Below, piece by piece: positions 1-8,604 of a stretch of 53,284 bases of DNA. Source of the DNA: Comamonadaceae bacterium. Lineage in GTDB: Bacteria > Pseudomonadota > Gammaproteobacteria > Burkholderiales > Burkholderiaceae_C. The notes beneath the pieces are model-generated. The model saw only the letters and a program-made list of their open reading frames with translations, was not told the origin of the DNA and did not search any database. The stretch is from positions 1 through 53,284 of the forward strand of contig CANFLU010000015.1 in assembly GCA_947447975.1 (NCBI GenBank). Reading direction: 5' to 3'. A program made the position numbers and the translations under genes. Numbering within the stretch: position 1 is the stretch's first letter; every line of letters starts with the position of its first letter.

Positions 1-499
<499 letters not shown>

Positions 500-500
<1 letters not shown>

Positions 501-1039
501 TGGCGGTTCGCGAGATTTTGAAAATGGGCGATCCGCGCTTGTTGCGCGTGGCGCAAAAGGTGCAGCAATGGGATACCGATGCACTGCATTTGCTGGTGAC
601 GGACCTGTTAGACACCATGCGCGCGGCTAATGGGGCGGGCTTGGCAGCACCGCAAATCGGGGTGGACTTGCAGGTGGTGCTGTTTGGCTCGGACGAGCGC
701 AACCCGCGCTACCCGGACCGGCCCTTGGTGCCCCGCACGGTACTGGTCAACCCCACTATCACGCCCTTAGGTGAAGAAGAGGAATCTGATTGGGAAGGGT
801 GTCTCTCGGTACCGGGCCTGCGCGGCGTGGTGCCACGTTGGAGCCGCATCCGGTATACCGGCTGGGATGCTTTTGGCGATCCGATCGACCGTAGCGTGGA
901 CGGTTTTCATGCGCGCGTGGTGCAACATGAATGCGACCATTTGTGGGGCAAGCTCTATCCCATGCGGATGCGCGATTTTTCGCAATTTGGGTTTACCGAG
1001 ATTCTGTTTCCTGGAATCGCTGCAGCCGAAGATGATTAA
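500..1039 (+). CDS. def: Peptide deformylase
   Basis: Peptide deformylase removes the formyl group from the N-terminal methionine of nascent proteins in the cytoplasm. The 179-residue product has all three family motifs in order: [10 protein letters not shown] (residues 45-54), EGCLS (99-103) with metal ligand Cys101, and HECDH (143-147) with the other two metal ligands and the catalytic Glu. Length matches type I deformylases. The start overlaps the ligA stop by one base, which suggests translational coupling. The usual partner fmt is not beside it. Many genomes carry more than one def paralogue, so this may be a second copy; the window cannot decide that. Confidence 0.95.
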
Positions 1040-1085
1040 GGCCTGTAGACCTTACTCCGGCTAGGATGGGCCATTGACAAGGGGA

Positions 1086-1727
1086 ATGGACTTGACGATT
1101 GAACTCTTTGCGTTTGACACGCCCAATGGGCGAAAAATCAGTGTGGCACTGGAAGCAATGGGGCTGCCTTATTCGGTGCAAATCGTTGATATTGGCGCGG
1201 GCCAGCAGTTTGATCCGGCATTTCTGGCGATCAGCCCAAATAACAAAATCCCTGCCATCGTAGACCCGGATGGTCCGGACGCACAGCCCACCAGTGTTTT
1301 TGAGTCTGGCGCCATCCTCTTGTATTTGGCTGAAAAAACCGGCCTGTTCTTACCCCGTGCGGGGCGCGCGCGTGTGGAAGTCATGGAATGGCTGATGTTC
1401 CAAATGGGCGGATTTGGCCCCATGCCGGGACAGGTGCACCACTTTATAGCCTTGGACGCGGAGGCGGACCGACGCTATGGCTTGGAGCGATTCATGGCCG
1501 AGACACGCCGTTTGTACGCTGTCATGGACCGGCGTTTGCAGGGGCGCAGTTATTTCGCCGGTGAGCTGTCCATCGCGGATTTCGCCCTATTGGGATGGGT
1601 TTGGCGCCATCCGCGTCATCAGGTAGATTTAGCCGATTTCCCCCAAGTGCAACGCTGGTACCAAGCGCTGATGGCGCTCCCGGCTGTGCAGCGCGGTTTT
1701 GCCGTCCCACTGCGAGCGGGTACTTAA
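1086..1727 (+). CDS. Glutathione S-transferase family protein
   Basis: A thioredoxin-fold N-terminal domain of about 80 residues (IELFAFDTPNGRKISVALEA, then NNKIPAIVDPDGP and the glutathione-binding FESGAILLYLAEKTG) is followed by an all-helical C-terminal domain (SIADFALLGWVWRH). The Asn of TPNGRK and the overall arrangement resemble the nucleophilic YfcG/YghU-type bacterial GSTs, so disulfide-bond reductase or peroxidase activity is more likely than detoxification of xenobiotics; that is inference. The start is uncertain. I chose the ATG at 1086, but an AAGGGG at 1079-1084 would better serve a TTG at 1092, and a TTG at 1074 is also in frame. The substrate cannot be told from sequence. Confidence 0.85.
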   Translation: MDLTIELFAFDTPNGRKISVALEAMGLPYSVQIVDIGAGQQFDPAFLAISPNNKIPAIVDPDGPDAQPTSVFESGAILLYLAEKTGLFLPRAGRARVEVMEWLMFQMGGFGPMPGQVHHFIALDAEADRRYGLERFMAETRRLYAVMDRRLQGRSYFAGELSIADFALLGWVWRHPRHQVDLADFPQVQRWYQALMALPAVQRGFAVPLRAGT

Positions 1728-1730
1728 TCA

Positions 1731-2402
1731 ATGCGGCTTAGCCTGAATGCCGCTTGGTTTGGGGCCTTGGCACTTGCGAGTCTGACGCTTGCCGCGCAGC
1801 AGGTGCGTCAGCAGGAAATGGCGCAGTGCCTGCCCGGCGAAATCGTGACTTGGGGAGACGGCCGCGACCGGCCAGCCAACAAGGTACCTTTGGTGTTTGT
1901 GTATGACCACAGTGGTGCTCCGGAGTGGTTTTCACAAGAGCAAGTCCTAGCCGCTGTGCAAAGGTCTGCGTTGGCCTGGTCACCTTGCGGCGTCCCAAAT
2001 GCAGTACAAGCCTACAAGGTGGACAGTGTCTTGCCCGAAGGGGCTGTGATCGTCCAATGGAGTGAAAAAAATAGTGGTGGCAATTTTGCGCAGGCGGACT
2101 TAGGCCGCGGCCTGCTGGCCATGAGCCCGGCGATGTTTCGCTTGCTGAACACCCGCAACCCGGCGCACGACGCGCGTGAGACTTTGCAAATGGTGATCGC
2201 CCATGAAATGGGGCACCACTTCGGACTCATGGCCCATTCCCGGCGCTGCGTGGACGTCACTTCCTATTACGATAACGGCCGGGGCGATCGCTGCTTTACA
2301 CGCGATGGCAGTCTGCCCCGGCCAGGTTTTGAGTACCGCGCCACTTTGCCCACGGCTTGCGATATTGCCCGTTGCATTCAAGCCAACAGTACCAAGCCGT
2401 AG
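1731..2402 (+). CDS. Exported matrixin-like zinc metalloprotease
   Basis: A 223-residue protein with a probable signal peptide (residues 1-22, hydrophobic core FGALALASLTLAA) and a zinc-binding metzincin motif, HEMGHHFGLMAH, at 158-169. It therefore probably acts in the periplasm or outside the cell. Several cysteines (33, 86, 173 and more near the C-terminus) could form disulfides, fitting an exported protein. The Met-turn expected after the zinc motif reads VTSYY here where matrixins usually have VMSYY or similar, so the conserved Met appears to be Thr. It starts three bases after the GST stop. Physiological substrate unknown. The fold assignment rests mainly on the HExxHxxGxxH motif. Confidence 0.75.
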   Translation: MRLSLNAAWFGALALASLTLAAQQVRQQEMAQCLPGEIVTWGDGRDRPANKVPLVFVYDHSGAPEWFSQEQVLAAVQRSALAWSPCGVPNAVQAYKVDSVLPEGAVIVQWSEKNSGGNFAQADLGRGLLAMSPAMFRLLNTRNPAHDARETLQMVIAHEMGHHFGLMAHSRRCVDVTSYYDNGRGDRCFTRDGSLPRPGFEYRATLPTACDIARCIQANSTKP

Positions 2403-2558
2403 GAACGCCAAGCCATGGGGGCCAGCAAGGAAATTCAAGCAGTTTTATGCACTAGGATGGGTATGAAAATCGTATTTCTGCGGTGCCGGACGGCTTCTCG
2501 GAAGGTCAGTGCCGCCGTGGCGATTATTCTTCTATTTGACCAATGAGGGAGACCTGGT

Positions 2559-3695
2559 ATGGCCAGCAAATCTAGCGATCAAGAAGCGGTGACCGCGGGC
2601 AAAAAAACAGTCATTAGGGCATCAGTCAGTTCCAAGAAAAAAGCGACTGCTACCGCTGCCGCTTTAGGTAAGCGCTTGGCCAGTGTCGCCGCCGACCGTG
2701 TGTTTTCCACCTTGCATATTGCAGTGCAAGCGCGTATTGCCACCATCACCTTAAACCGACCCGAGCGCCTGAATGCGATCAATGATGAGATGCCTGGCGA
2801 AATCCGCCAGGCGGTGGAACTGGCCAATGCCGATGACCGGGTACATGTGATTGTGTTGCGCGGCGCGGGCGATGCGTTTTGCGCAGGCTACGACCTGAAA
2901 CACTACGCCGAAGGCGACCCTACTAACGTCATTACCCAGCCCATGCCCTGGGACCCGATGATTGACTACAAATTCATGAAGCGCAACACCGAAGACTTTA
3001 TGAGTTTGTGGCGCTCGTACAAGCCTACGATTGCGCGCGTACATGGCTATGCAGCAGCGGGCGGTAGCGACATTGCCAGCTGCTGTGACTTTATTGTGAT
3101 GGAGGACAAGGCGCGCATCGGGTATATGCCGGTGCGGGTCTGGGGTTGCCCCAGTCCGGCGATGTGGGTCTACCGCCTGGGCGCGATGCGCGCCAAGCGC
3201 ATGATGCTGACCGGCGATTTGATCGACGGCAAGCAGGCTTTTGAATGGGGCTTGGCCACCGAGGTCGCGCCCCTGGCCCAGCTCGACGCCGTAGTGCAGC
3301 AATTGGCCGTGCGCATGGCCGGAGTGCCGAAAAACCAGTTGATGATGAACAAGCTGGTCATCAACCAAGCGATAGATGCTATGGGCCTGGAACAGACGCA
3401 AATGTTTGCCAATGTCTTTGACGGCATCACCCGCCATTCGCCCGAGGGCCTGTGGTTTAAGCGCTATGCCCAGACCTATGGTTTTCCGGCCGCGGTGGAG
3501 TGGCGCGATAGCGGGCGGCCCTTGCCCGAACCGGGTCCTGGTGATTTCGGCGACGCATTCATGGACCCGCCCGCCGCCGATGCGCGGTCTCTTTGGTCCC
3601 GTGATGTGAGTGGCAAACGGGTGGCGAAGTCCGCGAAGAAAGACAAAAACAAGTCCAAGAAAAAGTCGGCACGTAAGGCTGCTAAAGGCGGCTAG
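2559..3695 (+). CDS. Crotonase-family protein (enoyl-CoA hydratase/isomerase-like) with lysine-rich ends
   Basis: The core (about residues 50-310) is a crotonase fold: [13 protein letters not shown], the first oxyanion-hole segment [10 protein letters not shown], and the second [16 protein letters not shown]. The two Glu residues used by classical enoyl-CoA hydratase do not seem to be present: the position in GGSDIA is Asp, and the later segment reads [13 protein letters not shown] different reaction on an acyl-CoA (hydrolysis, isomerisation or C-C cleavage) is therefore possible. The N-terminus (about 45 residues) and the last 30 residues are rich in Lys, Ala and Ser, ending [11 protein letters not shown], which is unusual for the family. 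GGGAGA just upstream supports the ATG at 2559. It converges on an HpaB-family gene, but no shared pathway is proven. Confidence 0.8.
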   Translation: MASKSSDQEAVTAGKKTVIRASVSSKKKATATAAALGKRLASVAADRVFSTLHIAVQARIATITLNRPERLNAINDEMPGEIRQAVELANADDRVHVIVLRGAGDAFCAGYDLKHYAEGDPTNVITQPMPWDPMIDYKFMKRNTEDFMSLWRSYKPTIARVHGYAAAGGSDIASCCDFIVMEDKARIGYMPVRVWGCPSPAMWVYRLGAMRAKRMMLTGDLIDGKQAFEWGLATEVAPLAQLDAVVQQLAVRMAGVPKNQLMMNKLVINQAIDAMGLEQTQMFANVFDGITRHSPEGLWFKRYAQTYGFPAAVEWRDSGRPLPEPGPGDFGDAFMDPPAADARSLWSRDVSGKRVAKSAKKDKNKSKKKSARKAAKGG

Positions 3696-3737
3696 TTTGG
3701 TCTGAAGCTACCATTGTTTTTGACGGTGGAATTTCAG

Positions 3738-3812
3738 TTGGCGCCTCAACCTGGGCTCGAACCAGGGACCTAGGAATCCTCAATCCGCTGCGGCATCTTG
3801 CCGCCGGGCCAA
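3738..3812 (-). other. tRNA-like element or tRNA remnant (perfect T-arm and encoded CCA)
   Basis: Read on the minus strand, this 75-base stretch has a perfect tRNA T-arm (5-bp stem around the loop TTCGAGC, bases 3766-3750). Seven bases in the acceptor position (3749-3743), one base and CCA (3741-3739) follow it. Upstream is a perfect hairpin, GCGGC/GCCGC with loop AAGAT (3804-3790), and a 5-bp closing pair TTGGC/GCCAA joins the ends (3812-3808 with 3742-3738). There is no proper D-arm and no matching 5' acceptor strand. A loop TTGAGGA (GAG in the anticodon position) sits on a mismatched stem. It is therefore not a normal tRNA. It could be a decayed tRNA, an old attachment-site remnant or a tRNA-like structure in the 3' end of the upstream mRNA. 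Confidence 0.4.
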
Positions 3813-3816
3813 ATTG

Positions 3817-5481
3817 TCAGGGCTGAGGGCTTAAGCGCTTGGATGGCAAGGTCGCCTCGACCGTGGGCAAATCCACCATCATGGGCGTGCCGGGCACAGT
3901 GCAGCCGGTGTCGCAGCATTTACCCGGTTGGCGGTTTTGGGTGATGGCGCGCGACGGGTCGTGCGGTGCGGGCGCCGCAGAGCCGTCTGCCGCAATGCCA
4001 CGTTCAAGCAGGCGCTCCACCAACTCGACTTTGGAGCCTATGGGGTAGTTGCGGTAAATCTCCTGCTTCATGGCCGCAGGCGATCCGCCACCGTGCAGGC
4101 TGATCACGGAATACCAACCGCCTTGGTAACCGGCGGTCAGGTCCTCGATAAAGCGCGCAGTTTGAATGCGTTGTTCGTAGGGCACATCCGGGTTGGCGCG
4201 CAGTACCTCGCTGAGCTTGGCGCCGGTTTCCGGATTGTGGTCCTCATCAGGGCCGGGCAGGGTGACGATCAGGCCGCCGCTGACATAGTGCGCGATGCGG
4301 TGCATGTCATAAATTTTGGTAGCTAACAGCAGTTTGCCAATATTAGAAAACACCGCGTCGGGTACAAAGCTGTGGCTATACGGGTCTTCTTTGCCATAGA
4401 CGCTGGCCGCCACGCCGCAGGCGTAAAAGCTCTCGGTGATGGTAATGAGCTCGACCATTTGCTCGCGCAAATGGCTTTCCTGGCCGGGGTCAAAGCCGTT
4501 AGCCTCACACATGAGTGCGCCTGCGCCAATGAGCAAGTCGCCAAAGCCGGCGCGCGCGCCTATGCAGGTATGGCGGTGGTGGGTGGCGTAGCTATAGGTC
4601 AGGTAGCCCGAGTGTTCCCAATCACCGGCGTAAAACACCTGGTCCATAGGCACAAACACCTTGTCGAACATGCACACCGCCGTGCTCTGGCCGTATTTGC
4701 TGCTGAACAGGGGCGCGCCGTGTTCGGGCTCGCCGGGGCGACCTGCGGGGCGGGCGATGATGGTCAGACCCGGTGCGTCAATCGGCACCGCGCAGCAAAC
4801 CGCAAAGTCGGCATCTGCCGGGCCCATATTGCGGCAGGGCATTACCAAGAGTTCATGCATATAAGGCGCGCCGGTGACGATAGCCTTCGTGCCTGAAATC
4901 ACAATGCCATGCTGCCCGTTGTGCTTGGCGTGGTAGTCGACGATATGGACATAGCTGTCGCGGTTGCCTTGCTGGTGCGGGCGCAGGCCACGATCGCCTT
5001 TGGCATCGGTCATGGCTACGCCCAGCGTCAAGTCCTGGTTCTGCACGCGGTGCATATAGTTCAAAAAACGCACGGTGTGTTCGGTGCTGCCTTTGGCGTC
5101 GTCGATGCGGGCGCTCACCTGGCCAATGGCGTTGAGCGCGTCATGCGTCAAGTAGCGCTGGGCGCATCCGGTTTCCTGGCAGACCAAGCGCACGGCTTCG
5201 AGCTTATTGAGCAGGTCACCGGCGCTGGTGTTGATATGGGTGAGGCGGTTCACGGTTTTGCCGCTGCTTTGCTGCACGGCGGTCATGAGCTTGGCGTACT
5301 GTGGTTTGAGCGCGTAGTCGTAGGTCAGCGCGATGGCATTCATGCCCGGCGCAAAACCAGGTTCATCCACCACCGATTCGACCAAACGGCCATCTAGAAA
5401 AACCCGGGGCCGGTAGCGGCGCAGCGATTCGCGGTATTCGTCGCCACTCATCAAGAGCGAAGCGGGTGCGGGCATGTTCAT
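3817..5481 (-). CDS. HpaB/AbfD-family flavoprotein (4-hydroxyphenylacetate 3-hydroxylase or 4-hydroxybutyryl-CoA dehydratase-like)
   Basis: This 554-residue protein belongs to the acyl-CoA-dehydrogenase-fold family that includes the FADH2-dependent aromatic hydroxylase HpaB and the [4Fe-4S] enzyme 4-hydroxybutyryl-CoA dehydratase. Family segments include YLTHDALNAIG (110-120), VISGTKAIVTGAPYMHE (195-210) and HHRHTCIGARAG (301-312). From memory of the dehydratase, its first cluster ligands form a Cys-x3-Cys pair; here Cys106 is present but the second position is Tyr110, so a full cluster is doubtful. After residue 500 there is an extra tail with KCCDTGC (521-527). I chose ATG 5481 because ACGGAG lies eight bases upstream; the open frame runs back to 5649 but would overlap the dnaX start. 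True substrate unknown. Confidence 0.7.
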   Translation of the reverse strand: MNMPAPASLLMSGDEYRESLRRYRPRVFLDGRLVESVVDEPGFAPGMNAIALTYDYALKPQYAKLMTAVQQSSGKTVNRLTHINTSAGDLLNKLEAVRLVCQETGCAQRYLTHDALNAIGQVSARIDDAKGSTEHTVRFLNYMHRVQNQDLTLGVAMTDAKGDRGLRPHQQGNRDSYVHIVDYHAKHNGQHGIVISGTKAIVTGAPYMHELLVMPCRNMGPADADFAVCCAVPIDAPGLTIIARPAGRPGEPEHGAPLFSSKYGQSTAVCMFDKVFVPMDQVFYAGDWEHSGYLTYSYATHHRHTCIGARAGFGDLLIGAGALMCEANGFDPGQESHLREQMVELITITESFYACGVAASVYGKEDPYSHSFVPDAVFSNIGKLLLATKIYDMHRIAHYVSGGLIVTLPGPDEDHNPETGAKLSEVLRANPDVPYEQRIQTARFIEDLTAGYQGGWYSVISLHGGGSPAAMKQEIYRNYPIGSKVELVERLLERGIAADGSAAPAPHDPSRAITQNRQPGKCCDTGCTVPGTPMMVDLPTVEATLPSKRLSPQP

Positions 5482-5635
5482 GGCGTGGCTCCGTATTTCA
5501 TCTGCGGCAATATACCGGATTGCTTGCGCCCGCTCTGCTTGCGCGAACCCTAGGCCTGGCTTGCGGGCCCTAAAGCCTGGGCTTGGGGTATTTTTCACCG
5601 AGGCACTGCGCCAGCGCTGGGCGGGCGGGCCACCG

Positions 5636-5641
5636 TAGAAT
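5636..5641 (+). promoter_or_regulatory. Candidate -10 element very close to the dnaX start
   Basis: TAGAAT ends six bases before the dnaX ATG and no Shine-Dalgarno sequence is visible between them. If this is a sigma-70 -10 box, transcription would begin at or beside the start codon and give a leaderless mRNA. No convincing -35 box is seen 17 bases upstream, so the call is weak. Confidence 0.25.
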
Positions 5642-5647
5642 CCTGCC

Positions 5648-7558
5648 ATGTCTTATCTGGTTCTTGCCCGCAAATACCGACCGCGCAATTTCGCGGAAAT
5701 GGTGGGCCAGGGCCATGTGGTGCAAGCCTTGGGTAATGCGCTTACCACCCAGCGCCTGCACCATGCCTATCTTTTTACGGGGACGCGGGGCGTGGGCAAG
5801 ACCACGGTTTCGCGCATCTTGGCCAAATCGCTCAATTGCCAGGGGCCAGACGGCCAGGGCGGCATCACCGCCAGCCCGTGCGGCGTTTGCCAAGCCTGCA
5901 CCGATATTGATGCGGGTCGCTTTGTCGATTACACCGAATTGGATGCTGCCTCCAACCGGGGCGTAGATGAGGTACAGGCGCTGCTGGAGCAAGCGGTCTA
6001 CAAGCCTGTGCAGGGACGCTTCAAGGTTTTCATGATTGACGAGGTGCATATGCTCACGGGGCATGCGTTTAACGCCATGCTCAAGACCCTGGAAGAGCCG
6101 CCGGATTACCTGAAATTTGTCTTGGCCACCACCGATCCGCAAAAAGTACCGGTGACGGTGCTCTCGCGCTGCCTGCAATTTAATTTGCGGCCTATGGCGC
6201 CGCAAACGATTTTTGACCATTTGGAGCAGGTGCTGGCCGCCGAACACGTGGCCTTTGATAAACCTTCATTGCATTTACTTGCGCGCGCAGCGCGTGGCTC
6301 GATGCGCGATGCCTTGAGCCTCAGCGACCAGGCCATTGCATTTGGCGGCGGGCAAGTATCTGAGACTGCGGTGCGACAAATGCTCGGCAGTGTGGACCGA
6401 TCTTATGTGTTCGCCTTGATCGAAGCACTGGCCCACAATGAGGGGCGCATGGTCGTGGAAACGGTAGAAACCCTTCGAGTGCAGGGCCTGAACGCCGCGT
6501 CGGCACTGGAAGAAATGGCCAGCGTCTTGCACCGTATGGCGGTCTATCAGGCCATGGGCGAGGCGCCGGCGATGGAAAGTGGCGATCCGCAAGAGGCCGA
6601 CATGGCACGCCTGGCCGACTTGCTGCCTGCGGACGAAACCCAGTTGCTTTATAGCATTTGCTTGCACGGTCGGAGCGATTTGGGATTGGCCCCGGATGAA
6701 TACGCTGCGCTGACCATGGTGCTGTTGCGTTTGTTGGCATTCAAAGCGGATGACGCGTCGCCACCAATGCGCAGCGCGCCCAGTCCGGCGTCTGGGGAAA
6801 AAAAAAGCCTGAAATCGACGGCTGAAAGTACAGCGACCCCGGCGCCTGCGCCGAACTTGGCTTCTACTGCGAGCGATACGCCGTCTGCACAGACGGCGGA
6901 TGGCGTTGCATCCCTACCTTCGCAAGTTAATCCCGGCGCGGCGCCGTTGCCGCCGGGGCAGTTGCTGATGGTCCACGACCCGGCTGTGCACCTGGGCGCA
7001 GACGATGTAGCGGCCAGTGCTGAACCCATGGACCAGCCGAGCGCGCCGACCCGGGCGTTGGATGCCGCGCAAAGGAATAGCCCCGCCCACCGGGTGGTGG
7101 GCGTACCGATGCGGGTACAGCAGGAAAGCCGCCTAGACCAGGCTGCGCCAAGTGCGCTAGCGGGCTTTGTTGACAGTGAGCATGGTGCTTTCTGGCACCA
7201 CACCGTGCAGGCCTTGGTGCAGGCGCAGGCGGTCAACGCCTTGGCGCGCGAGTTGGCCTTGCAGTCTCAGCTGATTGGGCGCGACGAGGACCAATGGATA
7301 TTGCGGGTAGAAAGCGAATCGCTTAACCAGGCCGGTAGCCGGGATCGGCTGAGCCAAGCGTTGCAGGATGCGGGCTTTGCTGTCACCCTGGTGGTGGAGG
7401 TAGGCCGCGTCAGCGACAGTCCCGCACGCCGCAATGCCAGCGCGAGCGCAGAGCGCCAACAGGCCGCAGAGAGCATCATCCACAGCAATCCTTGGGTTCA
7501 GAGCTGGATGCGTGATTTTGGGGCGAAAATTGTTCCCGGTAGCATCCGGCCTTTATAG
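5648..7558 (+). CDS. dnaX: DNA polymerase III subunits tau and gamma
   Basis: DnaX is the ATPase of the clamp loader, which places the sliding clamp on DNA. The 636-residue reading is tau. It has a Walker A motif GTRGVGKTT (45-53), a zinc-binding cysteine group just after it (LNC then PCGVCQAC), Walker B region MIDEVHML and the sensor SRC (VLSRCLQF). A low-complexity Ala/Pro/Ser linker follows from about residue 370, then the C-terminal region that in tau binds DnaB and polymerase. At the start of the linker there is a run of nine A bases (6798-6806). Slippage there leads at once to stop codons in both other frames and would give a gamma-like product of about 387-392 residues. It is followed by the YbaB gene and recR, the usual order. 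Confidence 0.95.
   Translation: MSYLVLARKYRPRNFAEMVGQGHVVQALGNALTTQRLHHAYLFTGTRGVGKTTVSRILAKSLNCQGPDGQGGITASPCGVCQACTDIDAGRFVDYTELDAASNRGVDEVQALLEQAVYKPVQGRFKVFMIDEVHMLTGHAFNAMLKTLEEPPDYLKFVLATTDPQKVPVTVLSRCLQFNLRPMAPQTIFDHLEQVLAAEHVAFDKPSLHLLARAARGSMRDALSLSDQAIAFGGGQVSETAVRQMLGSVDRSYVFALIEALAHNEGRMVVETVETLRVQGLNAASALEEMASVLHRMAVYQAMGEAPAMESGDPQEADMARLADLLPADETQLLYSICLHGRSDLGLAPDEYAALTMVLLRLLAFKADDASPPMRSAPSPASGEKKSLKSTAESTATPAPAPNLASTASDTPSAQTADGVASLPSQVNPGAAPLPPGQLLMVHDPAVHLGADDVAASAEPMDQPSAPTRALDAAQRNSPAHRVVGVPMRVQQESRLDQAAPSALAGFVDSEHGAFWHHTVQALVQAQAVNALARELALQSQLIGRDEDQWILRVESESLNQAGSRDRLSQALQDAGFAVTLVVEVGRVSDSPARRNASASAERQQAAESIIHSNPWVQSWMRDFGAKIVPGSIRPL
6797..6825 (+). promoter_or_regulatory. 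dnaX: A9 slippage site and early stops for dnaX gamma
   Basis: The zero frame reads GAA AAA AAA AGC across nine consecutive A bases (6798-6806). A -1 shift reads AAG CCT GAA ATC GAC GGC and stops at TGA 6823-6825. A +1 shift reads GCC and stops at TGA 6810-6812. Short A runs of this kind are known to give gamma through ribosomal frameshifting in E. coli and through transcriptional slippage in Thermus. A GGCG/CGCC hairpin lies about 35 bases downstream. Placement exactly at the domain III/linker border supports function; no expression evidence is visible. Confidence 0.6.
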
Positions 7559-7622
7559 TGCGTTGGTATCCCACCATGGCATGCCCACTTCCCATTTTTG
7601 CGTTCACCCATAAGGAATTTTG

Positions 7623-7946
7623 ATGTTCAATAAAGGACAACTGGCCGGTCTGATGAAACAGGCGCAGGCTATGCAGGACAATGTGAAAAAAGCCCAAGAA
7701 GAATTGGGTCAAATCGAAGTCAGTGGCGAATCGGGCTCGGGCCTGGTCAAAGTCACCATGACCTGCAAGCACGAGGTCAAGCGCATTACGATTGATCAGA
7801 GCCTACTGGCCGATGACAAAGACATGCTGGAAGACCTGGTGGCTGCCGCTTTTAACGCGGCACTGCGTGTTGCCGAGGAAACCTCGGCCCAGAAAATGGC
7901 CAAGATCACCGCTGGCCTGCCACCTGGCATGAAGCTTCCGTTTTAA
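7623..7946 (+). CDS. YbaB/EbfC-family nucleoid-associated protein
   Basis: A 107-residue DNA-binding protein of the YbaB/EbfC family, which forms dimers that bind DNA. It begins [18 protein letters not shown], a typical amphipathic first helix, and ends in the family's proline- and glycine-containing tail [10 protein letters not shown]. The start is the ATG at 7623 with AAGGAA five bases upstream; the TTG directly before it is not needed. It lies between dnaX and recR, the conserved neighbourhood that has suggested a link to recombination or replication. Confidence 0.92.
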   Translation: MFNKGQLAGLMKQAQAMQDNVKKAQEELGQIEVSGESGSGLVKVTMTCKHEVKRITIDQSLLADDKDMLEDLVAAAFNAALRVAEETSAQKMAKITAGLPPGMKLPF

Positions 7947-7979
7947 AGGGTGATGACCATGCCCGCAGGAGCGTGAGCG

Positions 7980-8570
7980 ATGTCTGACGCGCATGCGCTG
8001 GATGCATTAATTCAGGCCTTACGGCGCCTGCCAGGTGTCGGTATCAAATCGGCGCAGCGTATGGCTTTTCATTTGCTGCAACGTGACCGGCCGGGTGCCC
8101 AGGCCTTAGCCCGTGCATTGCAGGAGGCCAGTGACAACGTGCGCCATTGTGAACGTTGCCACACATTTACCCAAGACCTCGTGTGTGCCACGTGTTTGGA
8201 CACCCGGCGCGACCACACGCAGCTGTGTGTGGTGGAGACGCCGGCCGACCAGGCTGCCATGGAGCGCACTGGCGCCTACCAGGGGTTGTACTTTGTGTTG
8301 ATGGGCAAGCTCAGTCCGCTCGATGGTATCGGGCCGCATGAATTGGGCTTGGATAAATTGTTTGCCCGAGCCTGTGATGGCATCGTGCGCGAGGTGATTT
8401 TGGCTACCAACTTTACTGCCGAGGGTGAGGCTACGGCGCATGTGATCGCGGCAGGCTTGCGTGCGAAGGGCCTGAACCCGACGAGGCTGGCCCGCGGCGT
8501 GCCCGTTGGCAGCGAATTGGAATACGTCGATCTTGGCACGATTGCACATGCCTTGGTGGATCGGCGTTAA
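7980..8570 (+). CDS. recR: Recombination protein RecR
   Basis: RecR works with RecF and RecO to load RecA on single-stranded gaps. The 196-residue protein has the expected order: an N-terminal helix-hairpin-helix ([20 protein letters not shown]), a four-cysteine zinc finger (CERC ... CATC) and a Toprim domain starting [17 protein letters not shown]. Length is as in E. coli. The ATG at 7980 follows AGGAG. It lies 33 bases after the YbaB gene and is probably cotranscribed with dnaX. Confidence 0.95.
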   Translation: MSDAHALDALIQALRRLPGVGIKSAQRMAFHLLQRDRPGAQALARALQEASDNVRHCERCHTFTQDLVCATCLDTRRDHTQLCVVETPADQAAMERTGAYQGLYFVLMGKLSPLDGIGPHELGLDKLFARACDGIVREVILATNFTAEGEATAHVIAAGLRAKGLNPTRLARGVPVGSELEYVDLGTIAHALVDRR

Positions 8571-8604
8571 ATGTTGGGTGGTTTTCAAATGTGTGGGGTG
8601 TTGT

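Noticed and set aside
2751..3437. Long minus-strand frame (228 codons) opposite the crotonase
   Set aside because: It is a codon-bias shadow of a well-supported gene and has no family features.
3738..3812. A functional tRNA at this site
   Set aside because: No D-arm, no 5' acceptor strand, and a mismatched anticodon stem; kept only as a tRNA-like element.
5482..5647. SRP 4.5S RNA upstream of dnaX, as in some Betaproteobacteria
   Set aside because: The conserved GGAAGGAAGCAG core of the RNA is not present on either strand.
5482..5649. Upstream extension of the HpaB-family gene to 5649
   Set aside because: It overlaps the dnaX start, lacks family sequence, and ATG 5481 has a good ribosome-binding site.
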